Origin: CAZQRP01 sp964596125
GTDB taxonomy: Bacteria; Chloroflexota; Dehalococcoidia; GIF9; UBA5629
Assembly (NCBI GenBank): GCA_964596125.1
Contig: CAZQRP010000007.1
Span: 62,001-126,000, forward strand
Direction of reading: 5' to 3'
DNA length: 64,000 nt
Of the stretch, positions 60,452 through 64,000 are shown in pieces (position 1 is the stretch's first letter; every line of letters starts with the position of its first letter). The notes beneath the pieces are model-generated. The model had not been told where the DNA came from. It saw nothing but the letters and a program-made list of their open reading frames with translations, and searched no databases. Made by a program: the position numbers and the translations under genes.

Positions 60452-61136
60452 ATGCGTGGCGCTTTTAATAGCTGGAGAATGCATGTGCCAGCTCCTTTCA
60501 CCTATTACCTCAACATGCCGATGAAAGTGCAGGTCCGGGCATCGACACCATATCTGCTTGGTGAACTTGAAGTCTTTAAGAAGGCAATTGAAGACTGGAT
60601 TGGTAAAATCTTAACGGATACCGACCTTGATGGGGGATCTATATAGTAAACAACAACAGGCGCTTAATGAAGCAGGTCTATCAATTCAGGAAAAAAGATA
60701 ATCCTGCTTTAGCCGGCTTAGAGGCCGTGACCATGGTTGTATCCGGCCAGATAAGCGACAAAAAAGAGCATAACAAACTCCTTGAGGATATTCTTAAACA
60801 GTTACCTGATCGAAAGCTGGGTAGAGAAACCGGCGTGAGACTGATGACCATTTTAGCAGTGAAAATGATGATATTCCTTTCCTGGAAATGGTAGAGAGTT
60901 TAAACGCTCCCGTGGTCATTGAAGAACATCGCACTGGAAGTCGATACTTCTGGAATGAGGTCCACCTGAAGAATGATAGGCTTAGTGCAATCGCTGCTCG
61001 CTATGTCGAAAGAATCCCATGCCCGTCTAAAGACTGGGAAGAGCGGGACATAGTTCCATTCATTCTGCAGCATGCGCGGCAAGTAGACACAATGCATCGT
61101 AATAATGTAAAATGCCTAAATATTTCTCTAAATTAA
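60452..61136 (+). pseudogene. Decayed 2-hydroxyacyl-CoA dehydratase / benzoyl-CoA reductase subunit gene
   Basis: Three consecutive fragments in three frames match successive parts of the intact protein at 62629. 60452-60646 has RGAFNSW and the ELEVFKKAIEDWIG helix. 60667-60894 has KEHNKLLEDILKQLP and TGVRLMTI. 60888-61136 has EHRTGSRYFWNEV and YVERIPCPSKD. The N-terminal third is missing. It is a clear relic of the C-type subunit, lying before the intact genes. Confidence 0.85.
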
Positions 61137-61302
61137 TATTGTTGGGAATCCGTTACGAAAGTCTATCGATACCTTGTTTTCACCTTATGAAATGATCAAA
61201 ACGATTGAGTGGGACTCTGGACAACACAGTCAAGCTATGGAGTAAGCTTTTCACCCAATGAATTAACACACTCAGTTAGACTTCCGATTAAAGAAGAAGT
61301 GG

Positions 61303-62625
61303 ATGTCAAACATGTATCAGTTAAGAATTTGGAATGCATTCAAAGACTATCAAAATGCTTGTTACTTGAATTATCTGAATGCTTCTGAAGGACTTCGCTG
61401 CATGGGCTCTACGTGGAGTGTGTTGGCTCCCCTTAAAGGATTAGGTGAGGATGTATACATAATAGGTGGCGAGCCACACGCTGCGTCAACGGCGGGGACA
61501 TTCCCTGAAGAGAGCCTTGAGGATATTTCAGCTGCTGAAAGCGCAGGGTTAGGCTTTCACTCGTGTAGTTACCTGAAACTGTTCGTAGGGGAAGTGGTCC
61601 GCGATAAAATAGCTATTCCAGATGGAACGATCAAGGAGGGATATCCCAAACCGGATTTGATCTGGACTACACACTTGTGCAGCCAACATTCAAAATGGTA
61701 CCAGGAAGTTTCAAGGCGTCTAGGTGGCCTACCAATGTACGCAATGGATATGATCGGGGGGGGGAATGCGGAGAAAGATACTAAAATTGTAAACTATGTG
61801 AGCGACCAGATAGAGGAGGGAATACGTTGGCTCGAGAGAGTAACGGGCAGGGGGTATTCGGATGAGTTGTTCATTAAGGCAGCTAGAAACGAGATAAAGT
61901 GCCTGGTTCTATGGGGCAATATATGTGCACTAAACAGACATGCACCAGCGCCGCTGGATGAGCGTCGACTTATAGCTCTCTTCCCACCAGCCATGGTGGA
62001 CAGGACAACCGATCAAAATGTGCGGATATATGAGGCGTTGTTTGAAGAGGTGAAATACATGGTTGAGACCGGACAAAGTGTGGCTCCGGATCAACGCTAC
62101 AGAATAGTCTATTTTGGAATCGCACATACGTATGGCCATCCAGAAATGGCAAGAATCCTTAGGGACGCCGGAGCCGAGATTGTGGCCTCAGTCTATACGT
62201 TTGGCACGGCCGGCAATTTCAAGGGAATTGTAAATGGAAAGTGGTCATGGGATCCCCTGGACCCTGCATGGGTAGACGAACTGGATCTGTCCACCAGAAG
62301 AAAGGCCATAACTGAGCTCGTAAAAATAGTTCTGGGTTGGCCTACCTGGCAAGGGGTAAGGTCCTACTGGGCACTAGAATCAATGGCCCGGGCAATGATA
62401 ACAGAATATAAAGCAGACGGGCTTTTGTTAGCGCCCAGCCGTAGTTGTGAAACCGACTTCAGAAACGGTTACGTAGGGATGCAGCGCATCTTTAAAAGCG
62501 AAATTCCGACTATAGAATACGATAGCGACCAGGTGGATGTCCGGAAAATGGATCTACCAGGTGCCCAACGGAAAACAGAGCTGTTCGTGCATCTCATGGA
62601 AGCACATAAGCGAAGGAGTGCCTGA
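61303..62625 (+). CDS. Benzoyl-CoA reductase / 2-hydroxyacyl-CoA dehydratase subunit, BcrB-like
   Basis: The 440-residue protein belongs to the HgdB/FldBC/BcrBC family that binds the double-cubane or [4Fe-4S] cluster used for ATP-driven reduction or dehydration of acyl-CoA. Candidate cluster cysteines lie in FHSCSYLK, THLCSQHS and PSRSCETDFRNG. Its length fits the BcrB type (about 430). It is followed 3 nt later by the BcrC-like gene and then an activator. The substrate (benzoyl-CoA or a 2-hydroxyacyl-CoA) cannot be decided here. Confidence 0.82.
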   Translation: MSNMYQLRIWNAFKDYQNACYLNYLNASEGLRCMGSTWSVLAPLKGLGEDVYIIGGEPHAASTAGTFPEESLEDISAAESAGLGFHSCSYLKLFVGEVVRDKIAIPDGTIKEGYPKPDLIWTTHLCSQHSKWYQEVSRRLGGLPMYAMDMIGGGNAEKDTKIVNYVSDQIEEGIRWLERVTGRGYSDELFIKAARNEIKCLVLWGNICALNRHAPAPLDERRLIALFPPAMVDRTTDQNVRIYEALFEEVKYMVETGQSVAPDQRYRIVYFGIAHTYGHPEMARILRDAGAEIVASVYTFGTAGNFKGIVNGKWSWDPLDPAWVDELDLSTRRKAITELVKIVLGWPTWQGVRSYWALESMARAMITEYKADGLLLAPSRSCETDFRNGYVGMQRIFKSEIPTIEYDSDQVDVRKMDLPGAQRKTELFVHLMEAHKRRSA

Positions 62626-62628
62626 TAC

Positions 62629-63801
62629 ATGACGAAGAAGGGCTCTGACCCAATAATCGAACGTTTTCGCTTCATCACCGAGAATCCACATGAATACGCC
62701 AAATCCCTTCAATCGAAAGGGCAGCTGGTAGCTGGATACATGTGTACTCATGTCCCCGAGGAAATCCTCTATGCAGCCGGAATTGTACCGGTGAGAATTC
62801 TTACCCCCCATGTTTCACAAGCAATGACAAGGAGCTATATGCATGAAACATACTGCTCATTTTCACATGATTGCGCATACCAGGGACTGACGCACAAATA
62901 TGATTTCTTAGACCTGATCGTGACGAGTAGCAGTTGCATACATATGGGTGAAGCGTTTAATGTTTGGGTTAGGTTTGCAGGATTCCAGGAAAAAAGCTTT
63001 CTCATACCGTACCCTCATATCATAGAAACTAAACCTGCTGCTGCGTTCATGGTGGAGTCTTTTAGAGAGTTTAAACAATTCCTTGGGAAGTTTGTGAAAA
63101 AATCCATAAAGGATGAAGACATCGAGAGTGCGATTAAAGTTTATAATCACACTAGAAGACTTCTTAAACGACTTTGGGAGTTCCTTAAGAGCGAAAATCC
63201 ACCTATAACTGGATCGGAAGTTGCGACTGTGACGTTGGCTTCCCAGTTTATGGACAAGCAAGAATGCAACCAACTTCTAGAGCAACTTGTTCAGAGATTA
63301 GAAGCTGATCCTGGCAAAGGGCCATCAGGAGTGAGGCTGATGGTATCCGGAGGTGCTTGTGACGACCTGGAAATTTTCGATTTGATAGAACATCTGGATT
63401 ACAGCGCAGGCCTGATTTTTATTGATTCGTGTACTGCAGCCCGATACTTCTGGTTCGAGGTACCTGAGGGGAGACCCGATAAGCTTAAAGCGCTTGCTGA
63501 GGGATACCTTAGTAGAATTCCGTGTCCTTCAAAAGACAACGTTCCCGGTACCGGAGAGAAAAAAAGGTTCAGGTTCATTCAGCAGTTCATCGAAGAGTTT
63601 AAGCCTGATGGAGTAGTATTACTCTATCAGAGATTTTGCAGCCCTCAACCGATGGACGTTGTGGCACTGAAGCCTATCCTTGATAAGTTGGGGATTCCAT
63701 CGATTGATCTTGAACTTGATACAACCATACCAGTAACTCAATTCCGGACACAGTTGGAAGCCCTTGTAGAAATAATAAAGCCGGTGGTGCTACTTGAATA
63801 A
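62629..63801 (+). CDS. Benzoyl-CoA reductase / 2-hydroxyacyl-CoA dehydratase subunit, BcrC-like
   Basis: The 390-residue protein has GYMCTHVPEEILYAAGIVPVRI (N-terminal family motif), TSSSCIHMGEAFN, VSGGACDD, DSCTAARYFW and a late RFCSPQPMD. Its size fits BcrC (about 385). Cysteines in the MCTH, SSSCIH and FCSPQ segments are the likely cluster ligands. It is the intact equivalent of the relic at 60452. The next gene overlaps by 8 nt. Confidence 0.84.
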   Translation: MTKKGSDPIIERFRFITENPHEYAKSLQSKGQLVAGYMCTHVPEEILYAAGIVPVRILTPHVSQAMTRSYMHETYCSFSHDCAYQGLTHKYDFLDLIVTSSSCIHMGEAFNVWVRFAGFQEKSFLIPYPHIIETKPAAAFMVESFREFKQFLGKFVKKSIKDEDIESAIKVYNHTRRLLKRLWEFLKSENPPITGSEVATVTLASQFMDKQECNQLLEQLVQRLEADPGKGPSGVRLMVSGGACDDLEIFDLIEHLDYSAGLIFIDSCTAARYFWFEVPEGRPDKLKALAEGYLSRIPCPSKDNVPGTGEKKRFRFIQQFIEEFKPDGVVLLYQRFCSPQPMDVVALKPILDKLGIPSIDLELDTTIPVTQFRTQLEALVEIIKPVVLLE

Positions 63802-64000
63802 CGGAAAAATCCTGGCTGGCCTGGATGTAGGTCACATTGCCACGAAAGTCATAATAATGAGGGGACAGGAAATCCTCGGGTATGCCACAGTACCCACAGG
63901 ATTTGATGTAGCCGGTGCGGCTCAAACGGCACTCAATCATGCTCTAGAGACTGTCGGAGTCTCACACGGTGAACTCGCCGGAGTCGTCGCTACCGGAATT
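63794..64000 (+). CDS. BcrA/BadF-type ATPase activator (3' end outside window)
   Basis: A TTG start overlaps the previous stop. The 69 visible residues contain LAGLDVGHIATKVIIM, the first phosphate loop of the ASKHA-fold BadF/BadG/BcrA/BcrD family. These proteins use ATP hydrolysis to push a low-potential electron into the dehydratase or reductase. The gene runs off the end, so it is unknown whether one (HgdC-like) or two (BcrA and BcrD) activator subunits follow. Confidence 0.82.
   Translation, partial: MNNGKILAGLDVGHIATKVIIMRGQEILGYATVPTGFDVAGAAQTALNHALETVGVSHGELAGVVATGI

Noticed and set aside
1..64000. tRNA, rRNA, CRISPR array, integrase or att sites
   Set aside because: None was visible by eye on either strand. 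In particular no tRNA or integrase flanks the capsid module or the terminase operon.

Overview
The window looks like chromosomal DNA of an uncultured strict anaerobe, most likely Chloroflexota close to Dehalococcoidia. This is inferred from gene content: HdrA/Mvh-type and sulfhydrogenase-type [NiFe] hydrogenases, a very large Asp-box surface protein of S-layer type, CetZ/FtsZ-like tubulin homologues, an AmmeMemoRadiSam trio and a benzoyl-CoA reductase-type cluster. No rRNA, tRNA, CRISPR array, integrase or insertion sequence was seen.

Region by region. 1-8.4 kb holds the end of hdrA, mvhD with an in-frame UGA read as selenocysteine, mvhG, mvhA, a hydrogenase maturation protease, a CheY-like receiver, then a second hydrogenase in the Pyrococcus order hydB-hydG-hydD-hydA. 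Here hydB and hydG are fused to each other and carry an N-terminal receiver domain. 8.4-11.6 kb holds a convergent histidine kinase, a kinase-less membrane/PAS protein with a similar membrane domain, and two small membrane proteins. 11.7-23.4 kb is housekeeping: serA with a serine-glyoxylate-type transaminase, aroH-aroF-ribF, CBS, DegV, PlsY-like, DUF429, an FAD oxidoreductase and meaB. 23.8-24.5 kb is a NarL-type regulator.

24.6-35.3 kb is a GC-richer, wholly minus-strand phage capsid module (HTH, portal, scaffold, major capsid, decoration, connector, fibre-like and holin-like genes). It has no terminase, integrase, tape-measure or lysis enzyme that I can recognise. It is studded with 15-17 bp perfect or near-perfect palindromes of 6-bp arms and 3-nt loops, both just upstream of ribosome binding sites and inside reading frames. 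A terminase large subunit with two small partner genes lies 15 kb away at 50.3-52.1 kb, among host genes.

35.7-49 kb encodes an exported envelope set: IPT/TIG-repeat proteins with C-terminal membrane anchors, a 1249-aa Asp-box protein behind a highly structured leader, and a lipoprotein. These are interspersed with pyrG, a small transaldolase and rho. The first IPT protein has an in-frame UGA just after its signal peptide, followed by a SECIS-like hairpin at exactly the spacing seen in mvhD. 49-59.5 kb carries two tubulin-like GTPase paralogues (one with a degenerate nucleotide loop), an FHA membrane protein, rarA, an alpha/beta hydrolase and the AMMECR1/MEMO/radical-SAM trio. 59.7-64 kb has coaE, a decayed 2-hydroxyacyl-CoA dehydratase/benzoyl-CoA reductase subunit gene, and an intact B-C-activator cluster running off the end.

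The most interesting reading is a hydrogenase whose electron-transfer subunit appears to be wired to a two-component phosphorelay. Next are a split phage/GTA-like capsid system marked by palindromic elements, and a possible second, exported selenoprotein.
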